Shown here in pieces: positions 6,725-13,971 of a DNA stretch of 22,287 bases. A model generated the notes under the pieces. The model saw only the letters and a list, made by a program, of their open reading frames with translations. It searched no databases and was not told the DNA's origin. Made by a program: the position numbers and the translations under genes. The DNA is from Sphingomonadaceae bacterium (GTDB lineage: Bacteria; Pseudomonadota; Alphaproteobacteria; Sphingomonadales; Sphingomonadaceae): contig JAFARM010000237.1 of NCBI GenBank assembly GCA_019245455.1, positions 1 to 22,287 on the forward strand. The letters are read 5' to 3'. Position 1 is the first letter of the stretch. The number at the start of each line of letters is the position of its first letter.

Positions 6725-8524
6725 TCAGCGCGCTGCGCCCGCGGCGGCCATGTCGGCACCCTCGCGCGTCGCGGAAACGGAAGCGGCCGCGACCACCGGA
6801 GCGCCCGCGATCGGCTCGCCCAGCATCAGCGCGCGGACATACCGCACCGGCGGCGAGCCGTAGCTCAGCACCTGGTCGTGGTAGCCCTTGACGCTGAACC
6901 CCGGCCGCTTCTCCGCCGCCGCGCGCAGGTCGCTGTGCTCGCTGTAGCCGACGAAGTAGCTGAGCAGCTGCGTCGACGACAGCCGCGCCCGCGTCCACTT
7001 GCCCGCCGCCTCGCGCTCGGTCTGGAAGGCGCCATCCATCATCAGGTGCATGGCGGCGTCTTCGGTCATCCCCTCGGTCTGGATGCCGATGTCGAGCAGG
7101 CTGTTCGTGATCGACCGCAACCGCATCTTGAGCACGGTCAGCCTGTACAGCGGATCACCCCCCATGAAGCCGGCGTCCGCCATCTGCCCCTCGGCATAGA
7201 CCGCCCAGCCCTCGACGAACGGCCCGCTGCCCAGCACCGCGCGCAGCGTCGACGGGTAGGCGTTCTGGTGCGCCAGCTGGACGAAATGCCCGGGCATCGC
7301 CTCGTGCACGGCGAGGTCGCGGATCATGTAGTCGTTGTATTCGCTTAAGAATGAGGTCGCCTGCTTGTCGCTCCAGTCGGCGGGGATCGGCGACACGGCG
7401 AAGAAGGTGCCGAGGTTCTTGTCGAGCGGCCCCGGCGCATCGCAATAGGCGACCGCGCTGCCCTGCTGGAACTTCGGCATCTCGATGATCTTCACCGGCG
7501 CCGTCGGCAGGGTGATCAGGTCCTTCGCGCGGACGAAGTCGGTCGCCTCGCCGAGCGCCTTCGTCGCCTCGGGGATGACGCCGTCGCGCGCCGGGCGCTT
7601 GGCGTAGGTCAGGGCGAGCGCGGCGGCGATGACGTCGTGATCGCTCATGCCGGCATTGTCCTTGACCACCGAGCGCGCCAGCGTCGCCATCTCGGCCGTC
7701 GTCGCGGCGAGCGCGGCCGTGGCGCGCGCCTTGATCTCGGCCCGCGTCAGCGGCGAATCGAGGGCGAAGGCGACCTTCTCGTCATACAGCTTCGCGCCCA
7801 GGCGGAAGTCGCCCTTGGCGTTCGGCACCAGCACCGTGTCGAGCCAGCGCTGGTGATCATCGACGGCGTGCTTCAGCCGCATCCGCGCGGCGTCGAAGGC
7901 GGCGCGGTCGGCCAGGCCGAGCTCGCCCTCGTGCGGCGCGAGCATCGTGTCGACGATGTCCATGATGCCGCTGTTCTGCTTGGCGACCGTCTGCGCGTGG
8001 ATCAGCGGCACGCGCTTGGGGTCGAGGCTGGCGCGCGCCTGCGCCAGCATCGCCGGTAGCAGATTCATCCGCGACGTCGCTGCCTTCAACCGCACGCTCC
8101 ACGGCGCGAAGTCGCGCGCGGCCAGCCCATAGAGCGCGCCGCCGGCCGCGTCGTTGTAGATCTGCGGATCCCACGCCCAGTCCTGCAGCGTCTCGTTCGA
8201 CCACAGGCTGTAGCGGAGCGCGTTCCTGAGCATCGCCGCGTCGACCTGGTTCGCGCGGCTGAGCTTCGCCGCGGGGATCGCGTCGAGTTCCTTCAGCCAG
8301 CCGTGCTCGGCGGCGTCGATCCGCGCCCGGCCCGCTGCCGAGCGGTCGCCGATCAGCGCGTCGAAGCGGTGGTCGCCGGTCGTGGTCGCGCTCTCCGGCT
8401 GGAAATGCATCTCGCCGTCGAGCCAGCGCGCCTCGAGGCTCTTCAGCCGCGCGTCGGCGGATGGCGGGTGCGCGGCGTGCGCGGCGGTGGCGAGCAGGGC
8501 GGCGGCGATGGCGATGCGGATCAT
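6725..8524 (-). CDS. DUF885 family secreted metallopeptidase-like protein
   Basis: A 599-residue exported protein. The signal peptide MIRIAIAAALLATAAHA would be cut near residue 17, sending it to the periplasm or envelope. The motif HEAMPGH (407-413) resembles the HExxxGH zinc-binding pattern typical of the DUF885 family, and GWAVYAEGQMADAGF follows about 35 residues later, supplying a possible third ligand (Glu). The family is thought to be helical metallopeptidases; the substrate is unknown and I do not assign one. The ATG at 8524 has a good upstream site (GGGGAGGA). It is downstream of thyA across a family B repeat and its stop lies 10 bases before the folA GTG. Confidence 0.87.
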   Translation of the reverse strand: MIRIAIAAALLATAAHAAHPPSADARLKSLEARWLDGEMHFQPESATTTGDHRFDALIGDRSAAGRARIDAAEHGWLKELDAIPAAKLSRANQVDAAMLRNALRYSLWSNETLQDWAWDPQIYNDAAGGALYGLAARDFAPWSVRLKAATSRMNLLPAMLAQARASLDPKRVPLIHAQTVAKQNSGIMDIVDTMLAPHEGELGLADRAAFDAARMRLKHAVDDHQRWLDTVLVPNAKGDFRLGAKLYDEKVAFALDSPLTRAEIKARATAALAATTAEMATLARSVVKDNAGMSDHDVIAAALALTYAKRPARDGVIPEATKALGEATDFVRAKDLITLPTAPVKIIEMPKFQQGSAVAYCDAPGPLDKNLGTFFAVSPIPADWSDKQATSFLSEYNDYMIRDLAVHEAMPGHFVQLAHQNAYPSTLRAVLGSGPFVEGWAVYAEGQMADAGFMGGDPLYRLTVLKMRLRSITNSLLDIGIQTEGMTEDAAMHLMMDGAFQTEREAAGKWTRARLSSTQLLSYFVGYSEHSDLRAAAEKRPGFSVKGYHDQVLSYGSPPVRYVRALMLGEPIAGAPVVAAASVSATREGADMAAAGAAR

Positions 8525-8547
8525 GGTCCTCCCCTTATCTTCTAACT

Positions 8548-8658
8548 GTCATCCCCGCGAAAGCGGGGACCCATCTCCGGCCATCTGCTCCGTGGCGACG
8601 AAGCGCGGCGCATCGAGGCCGGCCGCAGGAGATGGGTCCCCGCTTTCGCGGGGATGAC
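8548..8658. repeat. Palindromic repeat family B, copy 2
   Basis: GTCATCCCCGCGAAAGCGGG at the left and CCCGCTTTCGCGGGGATGAC at the right, with CCCATCTCC and GGAGATGGG inside the arms. The centre is longer than in the other two copies. It fills most of the 157-bp gap between thyA and the DUF885 gene. Confidence 0.85.
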
Positions 8659-8681
8659 GGTGGATGTGCTTCGTCTTCCCC

Positions 8682-9599
8682 TCACACCGCCACCGGCGCG
8701 GCGATGTGCGGCTGCGGGGCGTAGTCGTACACCTCGAAGTCGCCGATCGCATAGTCGAAGATGCTGTCCGGCCGCCGCGTCAGGCGCAGCTTCGGCGCGC
8801 CCGCCGGCGTTCGGCTCAGCTGTTCCTCAACCAGCGCGGCGTGGTTCAGATACAGGTGGCAGTCGCCCCCCGACCAGACCAGCTCGCCGGGCTCGAGGTC
8901 GCACTGCTGGCTGAGCATCCGCACCAGCAGCGCCGCCTCGAAGACGTTGAAGGCGAAGCCGAGGCCGAGGTCGCACGACCGCTGCCACAGCATCCCCGAC
9001 AGGCGGCCGGCGGACACGTGAAACTGATACGTCATGTGGCACGGCGGCAGCGCCATGCGGTCGAGCTCGGCGACGTTCCAGCCGGTGAAGATGTGCCGCC
9101 GCGACGCCGGGTTTTGGCGCAGCGAGTCGACCAGCGCCGCGATCTGATTGACGCCCAGGCCGCGGCGGAAGCCGTCGCCGTCGGGAACATAGGTCGGCCA
9201 ATCGACCCACTGCTTGCCATAGACCGGGCCGAGGTCGCCCCACTCCGCGGCGAAGGCGTCGTCGGCGAGGATGCGCGCCTCGAAGGCGTCGCGGTCGAGC
9301 CTTTCGCCGCTCTCCCGGTTGAAGCGCGCCAGCGGCCAGTCGGTCCAGATGTGGACCCCCTGCGCGACCAGCGGCCGGATGTTGGTCTCGCCGGACAGGA
9401 ACCACAGCAGCTCGCGCGCCGCCGTCTTCCAGAACACGCGCTTGGTCGTCAGCAGCGGCACCGCCTCGCCGCCCAAGTCGAAGCGCATCTGCGCGCCGAA
9501 CAGGCTGCGCGTGCCGACGCCGGTGCGGTCGCGCCGCTCGTCGCCGGTCGTCCAGACGCGGCGGATCAGGTCGAGATACTGGTCCTCAAAGTGGCTCAT
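8682..9599 (-). CDS. thyA: Thymidylate synthase
   Basis: Methylates dUMP to dTMP using 5,10-methylene-tetrahydrofolate and yields dihydrofolate. Motifs are DRTGVGTRSLFG (dUMP phosphate-binding Arg), LLTTKRVFWKTAARELLWFL, GPVYGKQW, the nucleophile Cys187 in LPPCHMTYQF, QRSCDLGLGFAFN, and the C-terminal DFEVYDY. At 305 residues it is about 40 longer than the 264-residue E. coli enzyme. The extra segment lies between IWTDW and EWGDLGPVYGKQW, the same region where some other ThyA proteins carry an insert. The ATG at 9599 begins MSHFEDQYLDLI, which matches the usual N terminus; the upstream frame is in the nitronate monooxygenase gene. The gap to that gene is only 25 bp, so the two are probably cotranscribed. 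Confidence 0.97.
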   Translation of the reverse strand: MSHFEDQYLDLIRRVWTTGDERRDRTGVGTRSLFGAQMRFDLGGEAVPLLTTKRVFWKTAARELLWFLSGETNIRPLVAQGVHIWTDWPLARFNRESGERLDRDAFEARILADDAFAAEWGDLGPVYGKQWVDWPTYVPDGDGFRRGLGVNQIAALVDSLRQNPASRRHIFTGWNVAELDRMALPPCHMTYQFHVSAGRLSGMLWQRSCDLGLGFAFNVFEAALLVRMLSQQCDLEPGELVWSGGDCHLYLNHAALVEEQLSRTPAGAPKLRLTRRPDSIFDYAIGDFEVYDYAPQPHIAAPVAV

Positions 9600-9624
9600 G
9601 CCGCCCCAGACACGCGACGAAGCA

Positions 9625-10569
9625 TCACGCGGCGAGGCGGGCGATGACCGCCTCGGCCTCGGCGACGACGCGGCGGACGATCTCGCCCGCCGGCAGCACC
9701 TCGCGCACCGCGCCGCCGCCCTGCCCCGCCGCCAGGCACTGCCGCGCCGGATCGACACCCTCGACGACGCCCGCGATCGGCCCGAGCAGCCCCGCCTGCG
9801 CCGACTTCGCCACCTGCGCCATGAACGGCAGCGGCTCGGCGTTGCCGAACGCGCGCGTCGTGTCGTTGGCGATGGCGCGCAGCGTCTTGCCGGTGAAGGC
9901 GCGGCTGATGACGGTGTCGCTCTCGCTCATGGCGAGGATCGCGTCCTTGTACGGCTGCCCGGCGTGCGCCTCTTCACTGGCGATGAAGCGCGTGCCCATC
10001 CACACGCCTTGGCAGCCCATCACCAGCGCCGCGGCGAGGCCGCGCCCGTCGAACAGCCCGCCGGCGGCGACGACCGGAACGTCGACCGCGTCGACCACCT
10101 GCGGCCACAGGGCGACCGAGGCGACCGCGCCGGTATGCCCGCCCGCCTCGGTACCCTGGGCGATGACGACGTCGCACCGCGCCTCCGCCGCCTTGACCGC
10201 GTGGCGGACCGAGCCCGCCATGCACATGACGACGACGCCCGCCGCCTTGAGCTCGGCGATGATCGCCACCGGCACGCCGAGCCCGGCGATGAACGCCTTC
10301 GCGCCCTCCTTGATGATGACGTCGACCGAGGCCGTGAGCGTCTCGGGCTGCGCGGTCAGCAGGTCGACGCCGAACGGCTTGTCGGTCAGGCTGCGGACGC
10401 GCCGCATCTGGTCGCGGATCGCCGACGGCGGCATCCCCGCCATGCCGAGCGAGCCGAACCCGCCGGCCGCACTGACCGCGGCACAGACCTCGGCATAGGA
10501 CACCCCGCCCATGCCGGCGAGGAGCACGGGATGCTCGACGCCGAGCAGGTCGCAGATCGGGGTGTGCAT
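9625..10569 (-). CDS. Nitronate monooxygenase-like FMN enzyme
   Basis: A 314-residue TIM-barrel flavoprotein of the 2-nitropropane dioxygenase / nitronate monooxygenase family, which is related to FabK enoyl-ACP reductases. LLAGMGGVSYAEVCAAVSAAGGFGSLG (17-43) is the usual N-terminal barrel segment. AQGTEAGGHTG (137-147) includes His145, the expected catalytic base. AAGGLFDGRGLAAALVMG and GTRFIASEEAHA form the FMN phosphate-binding end. Substrate choice cannot be settled from sequence. Start and ribosome site are notable: the ATG overlaps the DUF559 stop (TGATG), and the purine-rich site GGGAGAGGGACTG is the outer edge of a family C repeat. Confidence 0.9.
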   Translation of the reverse strand: MHTPICDLLGVEHPVLLAGMGGVSYAEVCAAVSAAGGFGSLGMAGMPPSAIRDQMRRVRSLTDKPFGVDLLTAQPETLTASVDVIIKEGAKAFIAGLGVPVAIIAELKAAGVVVMCMAGSVRHAVKAAEARCDVVIAQGTEAGGHTGAVASVALWPQVVDAVDVPVVAAGGLFDGRGLAAALVMGCQGVWMGTRFIASEEAHAGQPYKDAILAMSESDTVISRAFTGKTLRAIANDTTRAFGNAEPLPFMAQVAKSAQAGLLGPIAGVVEGVDPARQCLAAGQGGGAVREVLPAGEIVRRVVAEAEAVIARLAA

Positions 10570-10979
10570 CAGTCCCTCTCCCCTCGAGGGAGAGGGACAG
10601 GCGCGCCTTCGCGCGCCAGGGTGAGGGTGCGGATGGAAGCCATGATGCGTCGATACACCTCCTGCGGACGGTCGAGAACCTCGGCGTTGGCGAAGCGGAG
10701 GACACTAAGCCCGTGCTGCTGCAGCCACTCCGTGCGTCGCGCATCGTACTCCGCCCGCTGCGCGTGCCCTGCCCCGTCGAGTTCGACCACCAACCCTGCC
10801 GCGCTGCAGTAGAAGTCGACGATGTACGGCCCAATTGGCTGCTGCCGGCGAAAGCGGACGCCCAGCTTCCCGCCGCGGACGATCGCCCACAGGTCGCGCT
10901 CGGCGGGCGTTGCGTCGGCACGAAGGACGCGGGCGCGGGGGACGAGGATTGCCGCGTCGTAGGCTGGTCTGTGCGGCAT
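10569..10979 (-). CDS. DUF559 (Vsr-like PD-(D/E)XK) nuclease-domain protein
   Basis: A 136-residue protein of the DUF559 family, small nuclease-like proteins related to very-short-patch-repair (Vsr) endonucleases. Visible family landmarks are TPAERDLW (24-31), VRFRRQQPIGPYIVDFYC (41-58) with Asp55, LVVELDGAGH (63-72) with Glu66 and Asp68 as likely metal-binding residues, YDARRTEWLQQHG and VLRFANAEV. The enzymatic role is inferred; no target is known. Residues 118-136 are encoded within a family C repeat half, and a purine-rich stretch of the other repeat half lies just upstream of the ATG at 10979 and may act as the ribosome site. The stop overlaps the nitronate monooxygenase start. The gene therefore looks like cargo of the repeat, dropped between the aldehyde dehydrogenase and nitronate monooxygenase genes. 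Confidence 0.88.
   Translation of the reverse strand: MPHRPAYDAAILVPRARVLRADATPAERDLWAIVRGGKLGVRFRRQQPIGPYIVDFYCSAAGLVVELDGAGHAQRAEYDARRTEWLQQHGLSVLRFANAEVLDRPQEVYRRIMASIRTLTLAREGAPVPLPRGERD
10572..10628. repeat. Family C repeat, left half
   Basis: A hairpin GTCCCTCTCCCC..GAGGGAGAGGGAC, a second hairpin GGCGCGCCTTCGCGCGCC, then AGGGTGAGGGTGCG. It matches the left half in ileS at both ends. The second hairpin has a different sequence but keeps its pairing, so structure rather than sequence appears to be conserved. Confidence 0.85.
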
Positions 10980-10990
10980 TGGCTCGCCCC

Positions 10991-11041
10991 CTCACCCCGG
11001 CTCGCTTCGCTCGCCACCCCTCTCCCTCAAGGGGAGAGGGG
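10991..11041. repeat. Family C repeat, right half
   Basis: CTCACCCCGG, a short hairpin around GGCTCGCTTCGCTCGCC, then CCCTCTCCCTCAAGGGGAGAGGGG. It is inverted relative to the half at 10572-10628 and ends eight bases from the stop codon of the aldehyde dehydrogenase gene. Confidence 0.82.
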
Positions 11042-11049
11042 ACGGCTCC

Positions 11050-12486
11050 CTACTCCGCCGCTTCCGCCATGCCGTACCCCAGCATCGACTTGACCTCGAG
11101 GAACTCGGCGAAGGCGTGGTCGCCCCATTCGCGGCCGTTGCCCGACTGCTTATAGCCGCCGAACGGCGCCATCAGGTCGCCGCCGGCACCGTTGATGAAC
11201 ACCTGGCCGGCGCGGAGCCTGCGCGCGACCTCGTGCGCATGGCCGAGCTCGCCCTGGACATAGGCGGCGAGGCCGTAGACGGTGTCGTTGCCGATGCGCA
11301 CCGCCTCCTCCTCGCCGTCGTAGGCAAGCATCGTCAGGACGGGTCCGAAAATCTCCTCCCGCGCGATCGTCATGTCGTTGGTCACGTCGGCGAAGACGGT
11401 CGGCTTGACGTAATAGCCGGTCTCCAGCCCCTCGGGCTTGCCCGGCCCGCCAGCAACCAGCGTCGCGCCCTCGTCGATGCCCTTCTGGATCAGGCCCTGG
11501 ATCTTGTGCCACTGCGTCTCGCTGACGACCGGGCCAATCTTGGCGTTGCCGTCGGGCGGGCCGACCGTCACGCTCTCGGCGGCGGCGGCGGCGATGGTCT
11601 TGGCCTGGCTCATCTTGTGCGCGGGCACGAGCATCCGCGACGGCGCGTTGCACGACTGGCCGCTGTTGTTCATCATGCTGACGACGCCGTGCGTCACCGC
11701 CTTCTCGAGGTCGGCGTCGTCGAGGATGATGTTGGGCGACTTGCCGCCCAGCTCCTGCGCGACGCGCTTGACCGTCGGTGCAGCGTTCTTCGCGACCTCG
11801 ATCCCGGCGCGGGTCGAACCGGTGAAGCTGACCATGTCGACGTCGGGGTGGCTCGACAGCGCCGCGCCGACCGTCGGGCCGTCGCCGTTGACGAGGTTGA
11901 ACACGCCCGCGGGAACGCCGGCGGCGTGGAGCACCTCGGTCCACAGCTGGGCGCTGAACGGCGCGATCTCGGACGGCTTCAGGACCATCGTGCAGCCGAC
12001 GGCGAGCGCGGGCACGACCTTGGTGGCGATCTGGTTGATCGGCCAGTTCCACGGCGTGATGAAGGCGCAGACGCCGATCGGCTCCTTCGCCAGCATCGTC
12101 GTGCCGCGCTGCTCCTCGAAGCGGTAATTCTTGAGGACCTCGATGCCGGTCATCAGGTGGCCGACGCCGACCGCGGCCTGCGCCTGCATCGCCAGCCAGC
12201 CGGGCGCGCCCATCTCCTCGGTGATCGCCGCGGCGATGTCGGCGTAGCGCTTCTGGTACTCGGCGACGATGTTCTGGAGGAGCTCGACACGCTGCTCCCG
12301 CGTCGTCGTCGAGAAGGACGGGAAGGCCTTCTTCGCCGCCGCCACCGCACGGTCGACATCGGCCTGCGTACCCATGGCGATAACGCCGGCGACGCCCTCG
12401 GTCGCGGGGTTGATGACGTCGAGGCGCTGCGTGCCCGCGGGCTCGACCCAGGCGCCGTCGATGTAGAACTTGGTGTAGTCGCGCAT
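11050..12486 (-). CDS. NAD(P)-dependent aldehyde dehydrogenase
   Basis: Cytoplasmic oxidation of an aldehyde to the acid. The 478-residue length is normal for the ALDH superfamily. PWNWPINQIATKVVPAL begins the cofactor domain, KPSEIAP binds the adenine ribose, FTGSTRAG is the Rossmann turn, Glu245 in QELGGKSPN is the general base and Cys279 in NNSGQSCNAPSR is the nucleophile. EIFGPV and NGAGGDLMAPFGGYKQSGNGRE complete the family pattern. The ATG at 12486 follows AAGGAG by about ten bases and gives MRDYTKFYIDGAW, the normal N terminus. The substrate cannot be named from sequence. It lies between a family B repeat (upstream) and the DUF559 element (downstream). Confidence 0.95.
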   Translation of the reverse strand: MRDYTKFYIDGAWVEPAGTQRLDVINPATEGVAGVIAMGTQADVDRAVAAAKKAFPSFSTTTREQRVELLQNIVAEYQKRYADIAAAITEEMGAPGWLAMQAQAAVGVGHLMTGIEVLKNYRFEEQRGTTMLAKEPIGVCAFITPWNWPINQIATKVVPALAVGCTMVLKPSEIAPFSAQLWTEVLHAAGVPAGVFNLVNGDGPTVGAALSSHPDVDMVSFTGSTRAGIEVAKNAAPTVKRVAQELGGKSPNIILDDADLEKAVTHGVVSMMNNSGQSCNAPSRMLVPAHKMSQAKTIAAAAAESVTVGPPDGNAKIGPVVSETQWHKIQGLIQKGIDEGATLVAGGPGKPEGLETGYYVKPTVFADVTNDMTIAREEIFGPVLTMLAYDGEEEAVRIGNDTVYGLAAYVQGELGHAHEVARRLRAGQVFINGAGGDLMAPFGGYKQSGNGREWGDHAFAEFLEVKSMLGYGMAEAAE

Positions 12487-12530
12487 GGCCCAAGGACTCC
12501 TTGTCGTTCGCGTCAACCTGTACCCCACCC

Positions 12531-12602
12531 GTCATCCCCGCGAAAGCGGGGACCCATCGCCTGCGGCGTCGGGTGGTGGGTCCCCGCTTTCGCGGGGATG
12601 AC
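12531..12602. repeat. Palindromic repeat family B, copy 3
   Basis: GTCATCCCCGCGAAAGCGGG at the left and CCCGCTTTCGCGGGGATGAC at the right, with CCCAT and a weaker inner arm between. It fills most of the 127-bp gap between gmk and the aldehyde dehydrogenase gene, where a terminator or RNA-processing hairpin would normally sit. Confidence 0.85.
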
Positions 12603-12613
12603 CGGTTGAAGCG

Positions 12614-13243
12614 TTACGCCAGCATATCACGAACGAAGTTCGCCAACCCCAGCTGCCGCTTCCGCCGCAGCCGCTCGGCCTTGAGGATGGCGCGGATCTC
12701 GCCGAGGCAGCGGTCGGGATCGTCGTTGATCAGGATGTAGTTGTATTCGCCCCAGTGGCTGATCTCGGTCGCGGCGCGCTGCATCCGCTTGGCGATGACC
12801 GCCTCGCTGTCGGTCCCCCGCCCTCGCAAGCGGCGCTCGAGCTCGGCCATCGTCGGCGGCAGGATGAAGACGCGGACGAGGTCGGACGCGGCGTCGGTCT
12901 GCTGCAGCTGCTGCGTCCCCTGCCAGTCGATGTCGAACAGCACGTCGCGCCCGCGCGCAAGCGTCTCCTCGACGTGCTTCCTCGGCGTGCCGTAGCGGTG
13001 GCCGAAGACGACCGCCCATTCGAGGAGGGCGTCGGAGTCGCGCAGGCGATCGAACTCGGCGTCAGTCACGAAGAAATAGTCGCGCCCCTCGATCTCGCCC
13101 TTGCGCGGTGGGCGGGTGGTGACGCTGACCGACATGACGATCTCGGGGTCTTCGGCGAGCAGCCGCCGCGACATGGTGGTCTTGCCGGCGCCCGACGGCG
13201 ACGACAGGACGAACATCAGCCCGCGGCGGTGGAGGGCGTTCAT
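12614..13243 (-). CDS. gmk: Guanylate kinase
   Basis: Phosphorylates GMP to GDP with ATP; essential for guanine nucleotide supply. It has 209 residues. The P-loop is SSPSGAGKTT (14-23). VSVTTRPPRKGEIEGRDYFFV is the GMP-binding segment, and VLFDIDWQGTQQL and IFILPP-like VFILPPTMAELERRLRGRGTD cover the core and lid. The ATG at 13243 overlaps the toxin gene's TGA by four bases (ATGA), so gmk translation seems coupled to the toxin gene. An alternative ATG at 13216 starts just before the P-loop strand. No obvious promoter was seen directly before gmk, so its transcription may depend on the toxin-antitoxin promoter, on fumC, or on a promoter inside vapC. Confidence 0.96.
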   Translation of the reverse strand: MNALHRRGLMFVLSSPSGAGKTTMSRRLLAEDPEIVMSVSVTTRPPRKGEIEGRDYFFVTDAEFDRLRDSDALLEWAVVFGHRYGTPRKHVEETLARGRDVLFDIDWQGTQQLQQTDAASDLVRVFILPPTMAELERRLRGRGTDSEAVIAKRMQRAATEISHWGEYNYILINDDPDRCLGEIRAILKAERLRRKRQLGLANFVRDMLA

Positions 13244-13668
13244 GCCGGTACGGCCTGCCACGGATCGAGCAGCGGCACCCCTGCGCCCGAAAAGTCGGCC
13301 ACGCTGCGAGTCACCACCGTCAGCGCGTGCACCAGTGCGGTCGCCGCAATCAGCGCGTCTCGATCCGGCCGCGGGTCCGGAGCGTGAAGCGGAGCACAGC
13401 GGCGGGCGACCGCGACGTCGACTGGAAGGATGCGACCGTGGAAGGCGCGCACGACATCCTGATCAAGCCAACGCCGGAGCACCCGGCCAGCGGCCGCGTC
13501 GCGCCGTTCGATGCGGCCGACGCCGATGTCAAGTTCAAGCAGAGTGATTGCCGAAATGAACAGTCCAGCGAGCGCGATGGGTCGCGCCCAAGCGACGACG
13601 CGGGGATCGGCCCGGCCGCTTCGCGTCTTCCGCAGTTCCGACACGACGTTCGTGTCGAGCAGGTACAT
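13240..13668 (-). CDS. vapC: PIN-domain toxin, VapC/FitB type
   Basis: A 142-residue PIN-domain protein, expected to be a Mg2+-dependent RNase toxin. The acidic residues of the PIN active site are present: Asp5 in LLDTNVVSEL, Glu45 in ITLLELDIG, Asp104 in RDALIAATA and Asp125 in SVADF. The C terminus GVPLLDPW matches the usual end of FitB/VapC-like proteins. Its start overlaps the antitoxin stop (TGATG), the normal arrangement of a toxin-antitoxin pair. Its own stop overlaps the gmk start. All four acidic residues are present and the frame is intact, so it should be active. RNA target unknown. Confidence 0.9.
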   Translation of the reverse strand: MYLLDTNVVSELRKTRSGRADPRVVAWARPIALAGLFISAITLLELDIGVGRIERRDAAAGRVLRRWLDQDVVRAFHGRILPVDVAVARRCAPLHAPDPRPDRDALIAATALVHALTVVTRSVADFSGAGVPLLDPWQAVPA

Positions 13669-13919
13669 CAGCGGAGATCGGCCGGGCGAACGGCAAGATC
13701 GGTCAGCCGTTCAGGCTCGAACTCGACTACGTCGTCCGCCTCCGCCGACAGCAGGTCGACGATGCTCGCGCCGCCGCCCACCAGCCGCTCATAATCTTCG
13801 ATCCGCAGCAGCACGTGCGCCGGACGGCCACGGTCGGTGATGAAGACCGGCCCGATGGCCGCGGCTCGCTTGGCCCGGCCGGCATCCTGGTTGAACTCGC
13901 GGCTCGTGACGGTCGTCAT
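13668..13919 (-). CDS. Phd/YefM-family antitoxin
   Basis: An 83-residue antitoxin. The N-terminal MTTVTSREFNQDAGRAKRAA..GPVFITDRGRPAHVLLRIEDYERL (residues 1-46) is the DNA-binding Phd/YefM domain; the acidic C-terminal half (DLLSAEADDVVEFEPERL) is expected to wrap and block the PIN toxin. The ATG at 13919 has GAGGTAAGG upstream. It is the first gene of a cassette with vapC and starts 52 bp after the fumC stop. A perfect inverted repeat between fumC and this gene is a probable autoregulatory operator. Confidence 0.88.
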   Translation of the reverse strand: MTTVTSREFNQDAGRAKRAAAIGPVFITDRGRPAHVLLRIEDYERLVGGGASIVDLLSAEADDVVEFEPERLTDLAVRPADLR

Positions 13920-13930
13920 GCCTTACCTCG

Positions 13931-13956
13931 CCCATGTAGGTACGTCGCTACATGGG
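13931..13956. promoter_or_regulatory. Probable toxin-antitoxin operator (perfect inverted repeat)
   Basis: CCCATGTAG (13931-13939) and CTACATGGG (13948-13956) are perfect inverse complements separated by eight bases. The site lies 12 bp upstream of the antitoxin ATG. Phd/YefM antitoxins are known to repress their own promoters through such palindromes. On the coding strand TTGCAT occurs just upstream and could be a -35 box with the operator in the spacer; no good -10 box is evident. Confidence 0.65.
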
Positions 13957-13971
13957 TTGATGCAAGACGGC

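Larger units (their letters stand above)
10572..11041 (-). mobile_element. Putative family C element carrying a DUF559 nuclease gene
   Basis: A left repeat half (10572-10628) and an inverted right half (10991-11041) bracket one gene of the DUF559 family with only a few spare bases. The same two halves, about 17 bases apart and without the gene, make up the insert in ileS. I infer a gene-bearing and a gene-less form of one element. No transposase, target-site duplication or excision product can be seen, so mobility is not established. Confidence 0.45.
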
